A stretch of 53,955 bases of DNA, taken from assembly GCA_002898735.1 (NCBI GenBank), contig BEHY01000011.1, positions 1-53,955 of the forward strand, given 5' to 3'. This DNA comes from Candidatus Thermoflexus japonica (GTDB taxonomy: Bacteria > Chloroflexota > Anaerolineae > Thermoflexales > Thermoflexaceae). This document shows, one piece after another, positions 16,295 to 25,419 of this stretch. Below the pieces are notes generated by a model. The model worked only from the letters and a program-made list of their open reading frames with translations. It searched no databases and was not told the DNA's origin. Each line of letters begins with the position of its first letter. Within the stretch, counting starts at the first letter, position 1. Made by a program: the position numbers and the translations under genes.

Positions 16295-17680
16295 ATGGCC
16301 CGTTCCCGAATTCCTCACCTCATCGTTCTCCTGGCCATGCTCCTGGGAGCGGAACACCTGGCTCGCGCAGGCAGATGGACCTTTCCCCGCGTGCCCACGG
16401 CTTCCATCACACCCTCTCGGGCACCCATCGCTTCGCCCTTTGAGACAGCGACACCCCTTCCCTCTCCCACGTTAACCGTGATCCCCTCACCCACCCCTTC
16501 CCCCGAACCCACGGCAACGCCGACCCCACTGCCGATCACCCCGATCGCTCCCCTGGCGAGGAGTGCCTTCGCCCTTCCCCCCAATCGGGTCAACCTGCTG
16601 CTGCTGGGCATGGACCGCCGGGGCATCGAGGGCCGCAGCCGCACCGACACGATGATCCTGGTCTCCATTGACCCCGACGAACCCTCAGCCCGCCTGGTCA
16701 GCCTCCCCCGTGACTGGTGGGTCCGTCTGCCCAACGGGGGCGAGCACAAGCTCAACACGGCCTACCCGATGGGGGGCTTTGAATTCCTGCGCGCCACGCT
16801 GAGGTTGAACCTCGGCCTCTCCGTCGATCGCTACGCGGCCATCGATTTCGATGGGATGCGCCGCCTCATCGATGCCCTGGGTGGGGTGGACGTCCTGGTC
16901 CGGTGCCCGCTCTACGAGGTCTTCCCTGACCCCGATCATCCAACCCTCACCGGCACCCTGGACCTGCGCACGCCCGGCTGGCATCATCTGGACGGCCTGC
17001 ACGCCCTCTGGTATATGCGTTCCCGCCTCTCCACCAGCGATTACCACCGCGCCCGCCGCCAGCACCAGGTCCTGCGGGCGATGTTCCGAAAGCTCCGATC
17101 CGGGGATTGGATCTGGCGGATCCCGGAGCTCTGGCCGGCCATCCAGCAGACTGTCCAGACCAATCTCTCCCTGGGGGAGATGGTGTGGCTGGGGAGGATC
17201 GGGCAGCGCCTTTCGGAGGACCGGATCGTCCACGCCTACCTGCATGCCACGATGATCTCCTCCCGCACCCTATATCTGCCGCCCCCCACCACCGGGGTGA
17301 CGCAACCTATGGAGCTGTGGATTTATGTGGCCACGGACGCCACGATCCCTTACCTGCAACGCTTCCTGACGGAACCGATCCCGGAACCCGGGCAGCGGAC
17401 GCCGGTGGAACTGATCAACGCGACGGGGAATCCCGATCGTGGGGACATCGCGGAGGATGTGCTGGCTGAGGCAGGGTTCCGGGTGGTCCGGCGGATCGAT
17501 CTGGCCGGGAGCGCTGTCCCAACCCAGGTCATCGGTCTGAAAGGAGGGTCCGGGGGAGAGCAGGGGCGACTGCTGCGGGCGCTGCGGCTCCCCGCCCGCC
17601 GCTTTGAGGCCGCCCCGGAGCCGGATGCCGCGGTTCCCTACCGCATCTGGATCGGGCCCGATTTCAATCCCTGTCCATAG
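16295..17680 (+). CDS. LytR-CpsA-Psr (LCP) family glycopolymer transferase
   Basis: A 461-residue protein with an N-terminal membrane helix or signal anchor (~7-25), a Pro/Thr-rich linker (~35-90), an LCP catalytic domain (~100-295) and a C-terminal LytR_C-type domain (~365-455, starting near TPVELINATG). LCP landmarks are present: LLLLGMDRR, SRTDTMILVSID, SLPRDWWV, KLNTAYPMGG and RSRLSTSDYHRARRQ, which together supply the pyrophosphate-binding arginines and aspartates. LCP enzymes transfer lipid-linked polymers to the cell wall outside the membrane. An envelope role fits the divergent DUF5666 locus. AAGGGGGAAGGGAG precedes the ATG. Confidence 0.9.
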   Translation: MARSRIPHLIVLLAMLLGAEHLARAGRWTFPRVPTASITPSRAPIASPFETATPLPSPTLTVIPSPTPSPEPTATPTPLPITPIAPLARSAFALPPNRVNLLLLGMDRRGIEGRSRTDTMILVSIDPDEPSARLVSLPRDWWVRLPNGGEHKLNTAYPMGGFEFLRATLRLNLGLSVDRYAAIDFDGMRRLIDALGGVDVLVRCPLYEVFPDPDHPTLTGTLDLRTPGWHHLDGLHALWYMRSRLSTSDYHRARRQHQVLRAMFRKLRSGDWIWRIPELWPAIQQTVQTNLSLGEMVWLGRIGQRLSEDRIVHAYLHATMISSRTLYLPPPTTGVTQPMELWIYVATDATIPYLQRFLTEPIPEPGQRTPVELINATGNPDRGDIAEDVLAEAGFRVVRRIDLAGSAVPTQVIGLKGGSGGEQGRLLRALRLPARRFEAAPEPDAAVPYRIWIGPDFNPCP

Positions 17681-17747
17681 GCCGGGAAAGCCCGAAGCGC
17701 CCGGCCTCCACCGGTTCGATGCGGGCAACATCCTCGACAGCGCCAAC

Positions 17748-17777
17748 TTGACAGGCTGCGCCTCGCTGCATTACAGT
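17748..17777 (+). promoter_or_regulatory. Sigma-70 type promoter of the thi operon
   Basis: A perfect -35 TTGACA (17748-17753) is followed by an 18-base spacer and a -10-like TACAGT (17772-17777). Transcription would begin close to 17784, a few bases ahead of the TPP riboswitch, which supports the call. Confidence 0.65.
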
Positions 17778-17796
17778 AACGACAGAACTTCGGGGC

Positions 17797-17905
17797 GACG
17801 TGGGGAGTCCGCGGGGAAGCGGGCTGAGAGGGCGCCCTGCCGGCCGGAGGCCGGCCCCGGCGCCGACCCATCGAACCTGATCCGGGTCATGCCGGCGGAG
17901 GGACG
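17797..17905 (+). promoter_or_regulatory. TPP riboswitch (THI element)
   Basis: The conserved core of the thiamine pyrophosphate aptamer is readable: GGGGAGTCC, then GCTGAGAGGGCGCC, a variable P3 extension, GACCCATCGAACCTGATC, and GGGTCATGCCGGCGGAGGGA. The P3 arm is extended by self-complementary CCGGCC/GGCCGG and GGCGCC/GGCGCC blocks. It sits 73 bases before thiE, directly in line with thiamine synthesis genes. GGAGGG at the aptamer 3' end (near 17897) could pair with CCCTCC near 17931, and CCTCCCC near 17940 lies close to the thiE Shine-Dalgarno, so control may be translational (inference). Confidence 0.95.
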
Positions 17906-17977
17906 GTCGCCACAGGTCTGCTTCGTGCGCCCCTCCATTCCTCCCCATGGAAGATCGCCCCTGAGGGAGTCCATAAA

Positions 17978-18640
17978 ATGTCGCTCGACCTGCGGGTTTA
18001 CCTCGTTCTGGACCCGGCGCTCACCTCCGGACGATCGCCGCTGGAGATCGCGGAAGCGGCCCTTGGCGGGGGGGTCACCGCTCTGCAGCTGCGCTGGAAG
18101 TCCGGGCCGTTGCGGGAGATGATGCAGCTGGGGGAGGCCCTGCGGGCGCTCTGTCGGAGGTATGGGGTTCCTTTCCTCATCAACGACCGCGTCGACGTGG
18201 CCATGGCCCTCCATGCCGACGGCGTCCACCTGGGCCAGGAGGATTTTCCGCCGGAGGTCGCGCGGCACCTTCTGGGCCCACAAGCCCTCATCGGGGTCTC
18301 CGCCCGCACCCCCGCGCAGGCTCAGGCAGCGGAAGCCGCCGGCGCCGACTATCTGGGATCCGGCTCCGTCTTCCCCACCGCCTCCAGGGCGAACCCGGTT
18401 CTCATCGGACTGGAGGGGCTGGCGGCCGTCGTCCGCTCCACCCGGCTTCCGGTGGTGGCCATCGGCGGGGTGACCCCGGAGAACGCCGCTGCGTGCATCC
18501 GCATGGGAGCAGCTGGGGTGGCGGTGATCTCCGCCATCACCCAGGCACCCGATCCGGCGGCCGCGGCCCGCGCCCTGCGACAGGCCGTGGATGAGGCGCT
18601 TGCAGAGCGGAAGAAGCGCCCCGAGGGGGATCCGGGCTGA
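17978..18640 (+). CDS. thiE: Thiamine-phosphate synthase
   Basis: A 220-residue TIM-barrel enzyme that joins HMP-PP and the thiazole phosphate to give thiamine phosphate in the cytoplasm. ThiE motifs are present: LQLRWK near the N-terminus, FLINDRVDVAMALHADGVHLGQED (pyrophosphate/Mg site), IGVSARTPAQAQAAEAAGADYLGSGSVFPT, and VVAIGGVTPENA. The length is normal for the family. GAGGGAG precedes the ATG. The gene is downstream of a TPP riboswitch and 85 bases before thiD. LQLRWK replaces the more common VQLREK, a mild variation. Confidence 0.95.
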   Translation: MSLDLRVYLVLDPALTSGRSPLEIAEAALGGGVTALQLRWKSGPLREMMQLGEALRALCRRYGVPFLINDRVDVAMALHADGVHLGQEDFPPEVARHLLGPQALIGVSARTPAQAQAAEAAGADYLGSGSVFPTASRANPVLIGLEGLAAVVRSTRLPVVAIGGVTPENAAACIRMGAAGVAVISAITQAPDPAAAARALRQAVDEALAERKKRPEGDPG

Positions 18641-18725
18641 TGCTATGGGTCCCCTCGCAGGGCCTCTGGATTCCGGAGAGATCTACGGCTGAGGGAACCT
18701 TCAGACCTGAATCAGGAGGGTGGCG

Positions 18726-19550
18726 ATGACGACCTTGCCTCGTGCCCTGACGATCGCCGGATCGGACTCCGGCGGAGGAGCGGGCATCCAGGCCGACCTG
18801 AAGACCTTCGGCGCTCTGGGCGTTTACGGCATGAGCGTGCTCACCGCCCTCACCGCCCAGAACACCCAGGGCGTGCAGGCGGTCTTCGAACTCCCCCCGG
18901 AGTTCGTGGCGGCCCAGATCGACTCGGTGCTGGGCGACATCGGCGCGGATGCGGTGAAAACCGGAATGCTGGCGAACGCAGCCATCATCGAGGTGGTCGC
19001 CCAGAAATTGCGGGAATACCGCGTGGAGCGTCTGGTGGTCGACCCGGTGATGCGGGCCAAGAGCGGGGATCCATTGCTCCGCCCGGAGGCCCAGGACGCG
19101 CTGATCCGTCATCTCCTCTCCCTGGCGATGGTGGTCACCCCGAACCTCCACGAGGCGCGAGCGCTGGTGGGGCGGGATCTCCGGAGCCGGGCGGACATGC
19201 GGGAGGCGGCCCGGATCATCCACGGGATGGGGCCGCGCTGGGTGGTGGTGAAAGGCGGCCACCTGGAGGGAGATGATCACAGCGTGGACATCGCGTTCGA
19301 CGGGCGGGATTTCTATGAGCTGGACGCCCCGCGGGTGGACACCGTGAACACCCATGGAACAGGGTGCACCTTTGCCTCCGCCATCGCGGCGGGGCTGGCG
19401 AAAGGCCTTCCGCCCCTGGAGGCCATCCGTCAGGCGAAAGATTATCTGACGGCGCTCCTCCAGGCCTCCCGGGCCTTCAAACTCGGCCGGGGCGCTTACG
19501 GCCCGATGGACCACTTCGCTTTGCTGAAAGCCCGGGCTTATCCCGGATAA
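18726..19550 (+). CDS. thiD: Hydroxymethylpyrimidine/phosphomethylpyrimidine kinase
   Basis: A 274-residue ribokinase-fold kinase that phosphorylates HMP and then HMP-P for thiamine synthesis or salvage. Motifs seen: [20 protein letters not shown] at the start, [31 protein letters not shown] and the anion-hole/catalytic [18 protein letters not shown]. The ATG at 18726 is chosen because AGGAGGG lies six bases upstream; a GTG at 18720 is less likely. It is the second gene of the riboswitch-controlled unit. No thiC, thiG, thiM or thi transporter gene lies nearby, so the remaining pathway genes are elsewhere. Confidence 0.95.
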   Translation: MTTLPRALTIAGSDSGGGAGIQADLKTFGALGVYGMSVLTALTAQNTQGVQAVFELPPEFVAAQIDSVLGDIGADAVKTGMLANAAIIEVVAQKLREYRVERLVVDPVMRAKSGDPLLRPEAQDALIRHLLSLAMVVTPNLHEARALVGRDLRSRADMREAARIIHGMGPRWVVVKGGHLEGDDHSVDIAFDGRDFYELDAPRVDTVNTHGTGCTFASAIAAGLAKGLPPLEAIRQAKDYLTALLQASRAFKLGRGAYGPMDHFALLKARAYPG

Positions 19551-19597
19551 AGGATAAGGCTTCCGTCGCTGGGCGCCCAGTTCGGGAGGTCGAATAG

Positions 19598-19632
19598 CCC
19601 CGCCCTGAGACCCCAGGAGCCTCAGGGCGGGG
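19598..19632. terminator. GC-rich hairpin between convergent thiD and DUF4010 genes
   Basis: Perfect 12-base arms (CCCCGCCCTGAG at 19598-19609, complement at 19621-19632) enclose an 11-base loop. It lies between two convergent genes, as expected for a shared terminator, but neither strand has a U-tract. Confidence 0.65.
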
Positions 19633-19716
19633 AGAGAGAATAGTTCTGGGGAGGGGGCACCTTCGGTCGCCTTCGCGGCCTCAAAAGCCCTTAGGAAGAG
19701 GCCGATCGCACAGCGC

Positions 19717-20964
19717 CTACCCCATCCACCCCTCTATGGCCAGACCCAGGATCCCCACCAGGACCGTGAGGAGGGAAACCCATCCCAGGCGACGCAGCCA
19801 TGGCCCCTGCAACCCGCCCAGCCGAGCCATTGGGATGTGGAAGAGCAGACTGGCCATGGAAGCCAGCACCACCCCCAGCCCGGCGGCTTCCATGGAGATC
19901 TGCCCCTGGGCCGCGAGGGTCGCGGCCGCCGCCGCCGTCGAGGCGCTGCTCACCAGCCCGCCCAGGAACGTCGCCACCATAAACCCTCCGGGCCCCAGGA
20001 AGCGATCCGCCAGCACCACCGCTGCCCGGATGACCAGGTAGAAGGTTCCGAAAAGGAGGCTGTGGCGGAGGGAAAAGGGGAAAGCCAGCCGGATGGCCGG
20101 GGCCGGGGAATTCTGATTCCGCCACAGGATCCGAAGCGCCATCAACCCGGTGAGCCCGGCCATCAGCCCCACCGCCAGCCAGCCGTGGAGCAGCGCGGCC
20201 GGCGCGAAGATCCCCAGGATCAGGCCGTTGCGAGCCATCATGGCGATGTTGGCCAGCAGCATCCCTTCCAGGGCCAGATCCAGCGCCTTCTCCTCCTGCC
20301 CCCGACACCGCCGGGCCAGCTCGGAAACCGTCGCCGTGCTGTTCACCAGCCCCCCGAGGATCCCGGTGAAATGGATCCCCCGGGCGCCGTAAAGCCGCAG
20401 CAGCGCGTAGTTCACCAGCCCGATGGCCGAGAGGATCACCACCACCAGCCACGCCGCCCGCAGGTTGACCAGGCCCATGGGGTCCACCGTCGGAGGCAGG
20501 CCCTCCGGCAGCAGGGGATAGATCACCAGCGTCAGCACGCCGAAGAGCACGATGGAGCGAAGCTCCTCCAGGGAGAGCCCCACCGTGAATCGGACCAGCT
20601 CCGCCTTCCAGGCCAGCAGCATGGTCACCAGCACCGCGGTGGCCGCCGCCACCAGGAAATATCCCTGCGCGACCACGATGCCCAGGAGCAGCGTCACCAG
20701 CAGGGCCACCGAGGTCGTCATCTCCAGGGAGCGGTCCACCAGCAGGCTGCGGATGTTGAGGATGCTCACCAGGGCGATCGCCGCAGCCAGGACCAGGAAG
20801 GCGGCCACGGGGTGGATCAGCCAGGCGAGGCATCCGGCCAGCGCCGCCAGCGCGAAGGTGCGCAACCCCACATCTTTATGCGCCCATTCCCGCTCCAGCC
20901 CGATCAGCAGCCCGATCCCCAGCGAGATCCCGATCGGTTCAATGTATCCGCGAAGATCGCCCAT
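19717..20964 (-). CDS. MgtC/SapB-like DUF4010 membrane protein
   Basis: A 415-residue integral membrane protein with about 12 hydrophobic segments. The N-terminal ~130 residues match MgtC/SapB (IGLLIGLEREW, then GLRTFALAALAG). The rest is DUF4010-like, with LNIRSLLVDRSLEMTTS and a conserved GGLVNSTATVSELARR segment near 225; a similar GGLVSSASTAAAAATLA segment occurs near 335. Such proteins sit in the inner membrane; a role in cation homeostasis or small-molecule transport is suspected but not established. It appears monocistronic, with a strong hairpin upstream and another downstream. Confidence 0.85.
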   Translation of the reverse strand: MGDLRGYIEPIGISLGIGLLIGLEREWAHKDVGLRTFALAALAGCLAWLIHPVAAFLVLAAAIALVSILNIRSLLVDRSLEMTTSVALLVTLLLGIVVAQGYFLVAAATAVLVTMLLAWKAELVRFTVGLSLEELRSIVLFGVLTLVIYPLLPEGLPPTVDPMGLVNLRAAWLVVVILSAIGLVNYALLRLYGARGIHFTGILGGLVNSTATVSELARRCRGQEEKALDLALEGMLLANIAMMARNGLILGIFAPAALLHGWLAVGLMAGLTGLMALRILWRNQNSPAPAIRLAFPFSLRHSLLFGTFYLVIRAAVVLADRFLGPGGFMVATFLGGLVSSASTAAAAATLAAQGQISMEAAGLGVVLASMASLLFHIPMARLGGLQGPWLRRLGWVSLLTVLVGILGLAIEGWMG

Positions 20965-21113
20965 CGCCGCATCTCAATCCTGGAACTACGTAGAACAACA
21001 AGCCCCAGGTTATCCTATGCAAACCACCGTGGAAATGCTGGACCCAGCGATGAATGCCAGATATGGACTGCGTCCATCCTTGAAAGGGACGAATGGCCTC
21101 CAAATCCACGCGA

Positions 21114-21138
21114 GTGGGGGCGCTTTCAGCGCCCCCAC
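21114..21138 (-). terminator. Strong stem-loop after the SDR gene
   Basis: Perfect 11-base arms (GTGGGGGCGCT at 21114-21124, complement at 21128-21138) with a three-base loop, about 50 bases downstream of the minus-strand SDR stop codon. It likely ends the 33.5-21.2 kb transcription unit. There is no U-tract. Confidence 0.65.
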
Positions 21139-21186
21139 CCAAGGGGGAGAGCCCATTCGCACCAGATATGACATCAGGATAAAGCG

Positions 21187-21966
21187 CTAAGTGAGGTGAG
21201 CTCCGCCCGTCACATCCAGAACCGCGCCGGTGATGAAATCCGCCTCGGGAAGGCACAACAGCAGCACGGCGTTGGCCACATCCTGCGGTTCCTCAATCCG
21301 TCCCAGCGGGGTTTTGCTCACATACTCCGCGCGCACCGCCTCCGGATCCATCCCCCGCAGCTGTCCCTCCCACACAATCTCACGCTCCTGCATCGATGTG
21401 CGGACGAATCCCGGGCAGATCAGATTGACCTTGATATTATACTTGCCCACTTCCACGGCCAAACTGAGGCCAAAGCCGATCACCGCCCACTTGGAGGCCG
21501 CATAGTGGGCCAGCAAAGGGACGGCGCGATGGCCGGCCATAGACGCCGTGATGATGATACGACCGCCGCCCTGGCGGATCATGTGGGGAATGGCCGCCTG
21601 GCAGGTGAAGAACACCCCTTTCGTGTTTACATTGAAATTGTAATCCCACTCCTCCTCCGTGAGATCCTTCGCCCAGTTCATTGTGGAAACCCCAGCGTTC
21701 GGGCAGACAATATCCAGGCGTCCCCATTTGGCGACCACCGCATCCATCACCGCGACGTTGTCCGCTTTCCTGGTGACATCGAGACGCCAGGATTCCGCGA
21801 CCCCACCGGACTGGCGGATCTCCTCCGCAACCTGACGGGCCCCCTCCTCGTTAATATCCGTCACCGCGACATAGGCCCCTTCTCGAGCCAGGGTTCGGGC
21901 GATGGCCGCCCCGATCCCGGTTCCTGCGCCGGTTACCACCGCGACCTGTCCATCCAGGCGCCCCAT
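21187..21966 (-). CDS. Short-chain dehydrogenase, likely sugar/polyol dehydrogenase
   Basis: A 259-residue classical SDR: cofactor motif TGAGTGIGAA (12-21), D39 in VTDINEEG (suggesting NAD preference), NAG, a catalytic Ser in ITASMAG, YAASK, and ICPGFVRT. It is the last gene of the sugar-uptake regulon, after an FGGY kinase. The pair dehydrogenase plus xylulokinase-like enzyme is typical of pentitol or hexitol breakdown, in which the polyol is oxidised to a ketose and then phosphorylated. The substrate is inferred from context only. Confidence 0.85.
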   Translation of the reverse strand: MGRLDGQVAVVTGAGTGIGAAIARTLAREGAYVAVTDINEEGARQVAEEIRQSGGVAESWRLDVTRKADNVAVMDAVVAKWGRLDIVCPNAGVSTMNWAKDLTEEEWDYNFNVNTKGVFFTCQAAIPHMIRQGGGRIIITASMAGHRAVPLLAHYAASKWAVIGFGLSLAVEVGKYNIKVNLICPGFVRTSMQEREIVWEGQLRGMDPEAVRAEYVSKTPLGRIEEPQDVANAVLLLCLPEADFITGAVLDVTGGAHLT

Positions 21967-22094
21967 GATATGCCTCCTGGGAAGAAAGTTACATGTTCAG
22001 GGTGAGAGAAAGATCATTCCTCCCCCTCATGGTGCCCGTTCTGAATTAAAAGGCCACCCAAAGGAACCGAGTGCATAACTCCCACTCAGGGGTT

Positions 22095-23597
22095 TTACCC
22101 TCCGGACAGCCGACCCGCGCGAGGGAAAAGCGGTTTGAGCGCCTCGTAAAGGTCTCGATAAAGGCGATAGGCCTCCTGATACCGCTGATGGGATTCCGGA
22201 TTCGGCTCATTCCAGTAAGCTGGGCCCGCAAAGGCCTCGATCTCCGCCCAATCCTGGAACAGGCCAGCGCCCATCCCGGCCACGAAAGCCACTCCCAGGG
22301 CCGAGCCGGGATGCCCGGGATGAGCTTCCACCGGGAGCCCCAGAACATCCGCAGCGATCTGTCGCCACAGCTCGCTGCGCACCCCGCCATCGGTGGCCAG
22401 TACCCGTCGGATGGGATAACCGCGTTCCCGCAGGATCTCCAGATGGTGCTGGAATCCATAGATCACCGCCTCGAGGATGGCGCGAAACATATGGCCTCGG
22501 CCGTGGCTCAGGGTAAGCCCAAAGAAAATCCCCCGGGCTTCCGGATCGAAAAGCGGGGTCTTCTCCCCAAGGAAATAGGGCAGGACAATCAACCCGTCGG
22601 AAGCCGGCGGGACAGCTGCGGCCTCCTCATCTAACCGGCGGTAAGTTGCGGAGCCTCCCTCCTCCCCCAGCACCTGAGTAACAAACCATTTCACCAGAGA
22701 GCCAGAAGCCGCCATACACCCATTCAACAGATAACGCTCCGGGATATCGTGATAATCAATGTAGAGCTGGGGATGGGTCTCCAGACGGTCCAGGCAATAC
22801 AGGATGTCCCCTGCGGCCCCAAACTTGATTAACAGATCCCCGGGCTCTCGAAGACCAGCGGCCAGCGCGGAGGCGACGTGATCCGCGCTCCCGGCCACCA
22901 CCAGCGTGCCCGGAGCCAGGCCTGTCACCTCTGCGGCCTCCCGTGTCACCTCGCCCACGATCTCTATAGGAGAGCGCACGGGCGGGAAAAGGTCTTCACG
23001 CAGATGGCTGGCCTGCAAGAGCATCCCATCCCATGTCCGTTGATAGATATCAAACAGGCCGCTTTCCACCGCCCAGTTGATCTCCAGCGACCACGCCCCG
23101 CTCAGCCGGTGAGCGATATAGTCATAAGATCCCAGGACGCGGCGGGTGCGGCGCCACACCTCCGGCTCATGTCGCTGGATCCACATCAGGCGGGGGCCGA
23201 CATGTTGCTGATTGGTGTAACCGCCTGTCCGGGCGAAAAGCTGCTCCTGATCCAGGTTCCGGCGGAGCCACTCGATTTCTTCCACCGCCCGCGCATCATT
23301 CTGGAGGATGGCAGGGCGCAGGGGGTTCCCCTCCTCGTCCAGCAAGACGAGGGCAGGTACCATCCCGCTGCATCCGACCACGGCCACCTCCCGTGGATCC
23401 CGATCCGCAAGAAGCTGCCGGCAGACGGAAACCACCCCCCGCCACCAGTCCGTCGGGTCCTCTTCGGACCATCCCGGGTGAGGAGAACGGAGATCATGGG
23501 GAGCATAGGCCTCCGCCACCAGCTCCCCGCCCGGCTCGATCAGAACCCCTTTCACCCCACTGGTTCCCACATCGATTCCCATGGCGAAACGCGCCAT
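22095..23597 (-). CDS. FGGY carbohydrate kinase, xylulokinase-like
   Basis: A 500-residue kinase from the ATG at 23597, which has GGGAGGT five bases upstream; a start at 23615 would overlap the permease gene and lacks this site. It has an actin-like ATPase fold: MGIDVGTSGVKG at the N-terminus, HPGWSEEDPTDWW (xylulokinase-like), GSADHVASALAAG, and ATDGGVRSELWRQIAADVLG near 400. It would phosphorylate a ketose or related sugar with ATP in the cytoplasm. It follows the sugar permeases by 14 bases and precedes the SDR. D-xylulose is a reasonable guess; other FGGY substrates remain possible. Confidence 0.88.
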   Translation of the reverse strand: MARFAMGIDVGTSGVKGVLIEPGGELVAEAYAPHDLRSPHPGWSEEDPTDWWRGVVSVCRQLLADRDPREVAVVGCSGMVPALVLLDEEGNPLRPAILQNDARAVEEIEWLRRNLDQEQLFARTGGYTNQQHVGPRLMWIQRHEPEVWRRTRRVLGSYDYIAHRLSGAWSLEINWAVESGLFDIYQRTWDGMLLQASHLREDLFPPVRSPIEIVGEVTREAAEVTGLAPGTLVVAGSADHVASALAAGLREPGDLLIKFGAAGDILYCLDRLETHPQLYIDYHDIPERYLLNGCMAASGSLVKWFVTQVLGEEGGSATYRRLDEEAAAVPPASDGLIVLPYFLGEKTPLFDPEARGIFFGLTLSHGRGHMFRAILEAVIYGFQHHLEILRERGYPIRRVLATDGGVRSELWRQIAADVLGLPVEAHPGHPGSALGVAFVAGMGAGLFQDWAEIEAFAGPAYWNEPNPESHQRYQEAYRLYRDLYEALKPLFPRAGRLSGG

Positions 23598-23611
23598 CGC
23601 TGACCTCCCGA

Positions 23612-24487
23612 TCATCCTTTCAGAGCGCCTCCTCCCAGGCCGCGCACCAGATAACGTTGCACAAAAAAGGAGGCAATCATCACGGGGATCACCGCTGAGG
23701 TAATCGCCACGGACATCTTCCCCATATCCACTCCCCGGAAGGTCCAGTAGCCAGCGATCGCCACCGGCAATGTCTTGGAATGCCCACCTGCCAGCATCAG
23801 GGCGTAAAACATTTCATTCCAGGACATGATGAAGGCGAAAAGCCCGGCGGCAGCCAGGCCCGGACGGGCGGCCGGCAGGACAACCCGAACGAAGGCCTGC
23901 CATCGCGTGCAACCATCCACCATCGCCTGCTCCTCCAGATCCCGCGGCACATCCTCAAAGAACCCGATCAGAAACCACGTCACAAGAGGCGCGATGAATG
24001 TGAGATGGGCGACGGCCACCGCCCAGACCGTATCCAGAAGCCCAACATAGTAAGCCATCAGGAAAAAGGGAATGATGAAAAGCGCCGGCGGCATCATTTG
24101 GGCGGCCAGGATCAGAAAGCGCAGCCCCGTTCCCCCGATCCCAAAGCGCGAGAAAGCGTAGGCGGCAGGCGCCCCGACGATCAGGGAAACAATCACGGTG
24201 AGCCCGCCCACGATCACGCTGTTCAGGAAATAGCGGGCGAAGGGGGAGTTCAACCAGACCTCTGACCAGTTCACACCAGTTGGCTCGAACCCGAAAAGAG
24301 AAGGACGGCTCAGCTCCACCGGCGGCTTCAAGGAGGACAGGAAAATCCACAGGAAGGGGAACAGGACGGCCACCGCGGCGATGGAGAGCGTGCTGAATCG
24401 AAAAAGGACGGGCCATCGCCGACCCCAGCGCAGGATCCCGCGGGCCGGTGTGGCCTTTACAGCGATGCCACGAGCCAGCCCGGTCAT
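23612..24487 (-). CDS. Carbohydrate ABC transporter permease (MalG-like)
   Basis: A 291-residue inner-membrane permease with six hydrophobic segments. The cytoplasmic EAA loop, which docks the ATPase, is visible as EQAMVDGCTRWQAF followed by LPAARPG. Its start overlaps the stop of the other permease gene by four bases, showing tight coupling. It belongs with the MalF-like permease and the binding protein at 25.4-26.7 kb. No ATPase gene is within this set; the one at 30.8-31.8 kb may serve it. Confidence 0.92.
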   Translation of the reverse strand: MTGLARGIAVKATPARGILRWGRRWPVLFRFSTLSIAAVAVLFPFLWIFLSSLKPPVELSRPSLFGFEPTGVNWSEVWLNSPFARYFLNSVIVGGLTVIVSLIVGAPAAYAFSRFGIGGTGLRFLILAAQMMPPALFIIPFFLMAYYVGLLDTVWAVAVAHLTFIAPLVTWFLIGFFEDVPRDLEEQAMVDGCTRWQAFVRVVLPAARPGLAAAGLFAFIMSWNEMFYALMLAGGHSKTLPVAIAGYWTFRGVDMGKMSVAITSAVIPVMIASFFVQRYLVRGLGGGALKG

Positions 24488-25353
24488 GTCAGCGCCTCCT
24501 GACGCCGCAGGATGCGGAAAAGAAGCACCACGAGGACAAAGATCACCAGCGCAAGCGTAATGGCCATCGCCGCCGCCTCTCCCAATCGGAAATACAGGAA
24601 GCCGACCCGGTAGATGTGGAACAGAATCGTCTCCGTGCGCTCCCCCGGCCCGCCCCTCGTGATGGCGTATACATACTCAAACACACGAAAGGCATCCAGC
24701 ATCCGGATCAGGATCGCCGCCAGCATCACCGGGCGGATAAGGGGAATGGTTAAGTGTCGGATAATTTGAAGCTCCGATGCGCCATCCACCCGCGCCGCCT
24801 CGAAAGGCTCCACAGGCAGGGCCTCCAGCCCCGCCAGGAGCAGCAGCACCATCAGCGGGGTCCATTGCCACACATCGATCAGGATCAGGGAGAAGAGCGC
24901 GAGATCAGGGCCAAACCAGTCGATCTCCAGTCCCAGGGATCGTAACCAGACCGGTATGATCCCAAGCTGATTGTTGAGCAGGAACCGGAACATCAGGCCG
25001 ACCGCGATAGGAGTGACGAACATGGGCGTCAGCAGAATCGCCCGGAAGAGATTCTGCGCGGGCACCGGCCGCCAGAGGAGATAAGCCAGAAGGAAGCCCA
25101 GGAGGAGCTCCAGGCCCACCGCGCCGAACACGAAAACCAGAGTGTTCTTCATCGCAGTCCAGTAAGAGGAATTGCCCAGCAGCCCTCGATACTGCTCCAG
25201 CCCAACCCAGCGGATCTCGCTCAGGGCGGTGAGCCGGTAATCGTGCGCCGAGATATACACGGCGAAGGCCATCGGATAGCCCTGCACAGCGAGCAACAAC
25301 AGGATCAGAGGCAGAACCATGCGGCGGCCCAGCCGTCGGTCCCGATGTCCCAT
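24484..25353 (-). CDS. Carbohydrate ABC transporter permease (MalF-like)
   Basis: A 289-residue partner permease of the CUT1 sugar type. Six membrane segments are present; the EAA motif reads EAARVDGASELQI followed by IPLIRP. ATGA overlap with the following MalG-like gene. The upstream gene encodes the sugar-binding lipoprotein, and the 66-base gap between them contains a strong hairpin at 25381-25410. Confidence 0.92.
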   Translation of the reverse strand: MGHRDRRLGRRMVLPLILLLLAVQGYPMAFAVYISAHDYRLTALSEIRWVGLEQYRGLLGNSSYWTAMKNTLVFVFGAVGLELLLGFLLAYLLWRPVPAQNLFRAILLTPMFVTPIAVGLMFRFLLNNQLGIIPVWLRSLGLEIDWFGPDLALFSLILIDVWQWTPLMVLLLLAGLEALPVEPFEAARVDGASELQIIRHLTIPLIRPVMLAAILIRMLDAFRVFEYVYAITRGGPGERTETILFHIYRVGFLYFRLGEAAAMAITLALVIFVLVVLLFRILRRQEALT

Positions 25354-25380
25354 CCCGCCTCCACCTTCGAAAGAATAGTC

Positions 25381-25410
25381 CGGGGGAGGCTGCCCGAATC
25401 GCCTCCCCCG
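25381..25410 (-). terminator. Hairpin between sugar-binding protein and permease genes
   Basis: Perfect 10-base arms (CGGGGGAGGC at 25381-25390, complement at 25401-25410) with a 10-base loop, starting ten bases after the binding-protein stop codon. There is no U-tract. Its position suggests a partial terminator or 3'-end stabiliser that lets binding protein exceed permease levels. The same arrangement occurs at 28614-28650 and 47403-47450. Confidence 0.7.
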
Positions 25411-25419
25411 CGCTTCGAC

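Noticed and set aside
19837..21171. 444-codon plus-strand frame opposite the DUF4010 gene
   Set aside because: Composition dominated by Gln, Arg, His and Pro, typical of an antisense shadow of a membrane protein gene.
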